DNA from: Eubacterium sp. AM49-13BH
GTDB lineage: Bacteria; Bacillota; Clostridia; Lachnospirales; Lachnospiraceae
NCBI RefSeq assembly: GCF_003464165.1
Contig: NZ_QSEK01000013.1
Coordinates: 1 to 64,000, forward strand
Direction of reading: 5' to 3'
Length of the DNA: 64,000 nt
Shown: piece by piece, positions 63,478 through 64,000 of the stretch
How positions within the stretch are numbered: the stretch's first letter is position 1
Layout of the letters: every line of letters starts with the position of its first letter
Notes under the pieces: generated by a model
Seen by the model: only the letters and a program-made list of their open reading frames with translations
Databases searched by the model: none
What the model was told of the DNA's origin: nothing
Translations under genes and position numbers: made by a program

Positions 63478-64000
63478 TTACATTATAATTCTGGATAATG
63501 CATCAATAATAATTCCCCATACTACACCACTCACATAAAGAATAGCGAGAATCCTTAAATTATCCTTCATATCATCATTCTCTCTGAACAATACAAGAAT
63601 ACCTACTCCAGAACCGGCAAGCAGTCCTGCCATAAGAGAACCAAGTCCAAGCACACCTTCAATATAAAGCTGTGTTAATACTACTGATGATGCACAGTTA
63701 GGAATAAGACCTATCACACCCGCTATCACAGGTCCAATAACAGGCTTATTAAGGATAAGATTTCCCAAAGTCTCTTCACCAATAAAATGAATTAAAGTGT
63801 TAAGTGCAAATGAGATAACGACAATAAATGCAAATATTGTTATAGTATGTCTTAATGCTGACTTGAATATGCTTGTCTCACAACCACAGTGGTCATGATC
63901 ACATACATGCCCAATCTTTTCTATCATGTTATAGCTCTTCTTTGATTTTCTCACAATCATATCAATTGCAAGACCCATTATAAGACCAATAATGACCTTC
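63478..64000 (-). CDS. putative heavy-metal/manganese exporter, ArsP_2/arsenic efflux family, C-terminal part
   Basis: The visible 170 or so residues are the C-terminal half of an integral membrane protein; the frame runs off the right edge (the residues before MGLAIDMIV are also open). A cytoplasmic loop with HVCDHDHCGC offers His and Cys ligands for metal. The following helices contain IGLIPNCASSVVLTQLYIEG and LLAGSGVGILVLFRENDD, which match the ten-helix ArsP_2/putative manganese transporter family. Metal specificity is unknown. A strong terminator follows. Confidence 0.8.
   Translation of the reverse strand, partial: KVIIGLIMGLAIDMIVRKSKKSYNMIEKIGHVCDHDHCGCETSIFKSALRHTITIFAFIVVISFALNTLIHFIGEETLGNLILNKPVIGPVIAGVIGLIPNCASSVVLTQLYIEGVLGLGSLMAGLLAGSGVGILVLFRENDDMKDNLRILAILYVSGVVWGIIIDALSRIIM

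Overview
This is a low-GC Firmicutes chromosome segment, almost certainly from a Lachnospiraceae member of the Clostridia. The evidence is the macromolecular-synthesis order dgt-dnaG-rpoD-trmK, the DapL route to lysine, TIGR04086 and DUF4867 family proteins, strong AGGAGG ribosome binding sites and sigma-A promoters of the TTGACA-N17-TATAAT type. Pectin-related genes (a GH105 hydrolase, a KdgF-type cupin next to an SDR oxidoreductase) would suit Lachnospira/[Eubacterium] eligens, but that species name is a guess. The left edge lies in the 5' end of a 16S rRNA gene transcribed leftward, with a textbook rRNA promoter.

Layout. 0.8-8.5 kb: radA, a small conserved gene, clpC-mcsB-mcsA and a polysaccharide flippase. 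8.6-12 kb: a cell-envelope operon (GT2-GtrA protein, phosphodiester glycosidase, membrane-anchored protein). Four genes in this first 9.7 kb carry single-base deletions, five in all. 12.1-13.4 kb: a Cys/Gly-rich small protein and two unknown small genes. 13.4-16.8 kb: divergent leuS and tyrA. 17.2-23.6 kb: the dgt-dnaG-rpoD-trmK-nucleoside kinase operon. 23.7-31.7 kb: a membrane protein, a CNNM/CorC transporter-like protein, dapL, cupins, GH105, patatin, YdcF and the KdgF-SDR pair. 32.0-35.4 kb: metE and a LysR regulator. 35.4-37.0 kb: mgtE behind a leader containing a 30-residue upstream ORF and two hairpins. 37.0-37.6 kb: gene remnants.

37.7-42.7 kb holds the most notable system: a sulfur-assimilation operon of MetY, a siroheme sulfite reductase, a TusA-like protein, a thioredoxin, a ThiS-like sulfur carrier ending in GGGAY, its E1-like activating enzyme and a JAMM metallopeptidase, preceded by an Rrf2 regulator. 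This matches the protein-thiocarboxylate route to homocysteine known from Wolinella succinogenes (HcyS/HcyF/HcyD/MetY). Reduced sulfur would be loaded on the carrier after the JAMM enzyme trims its tail, and used by MetY. The nearby metE would then methylate homocysteine.

42.7-49.9 kb: an S8 protease, a zinc-ribbon membrane protein, and a solute-binding lipoprotein translationally coupled to a hybrid histidine kinase, with a higher GC look that suggests transfer. 50-57.8 kb: YfcE phosphodiesterase, a DUF6088/AbiEi-like protein, QueH, two aminotransferases, a membrane glycosyltransferase and its polyprenyl-phosphate GT2 partner. 57.8-63.4 kb: a sugar operon (DUF4867, fucose-isomerase-like protein, xylulokinase, transaldolase, ROK regulator). 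The right edge cuts an ArsP-type exporter gene.

Repeats: two long intergenic palindromes (16.9 and 38.2 kb) share internal motifs, and a second repeat family occurs as three 62-bp units at 31.8 kb and one copy at 16.9 kb. I saw no tRNA, CRISPR array, intact insertion sequence or classical metabolite riboswitch.
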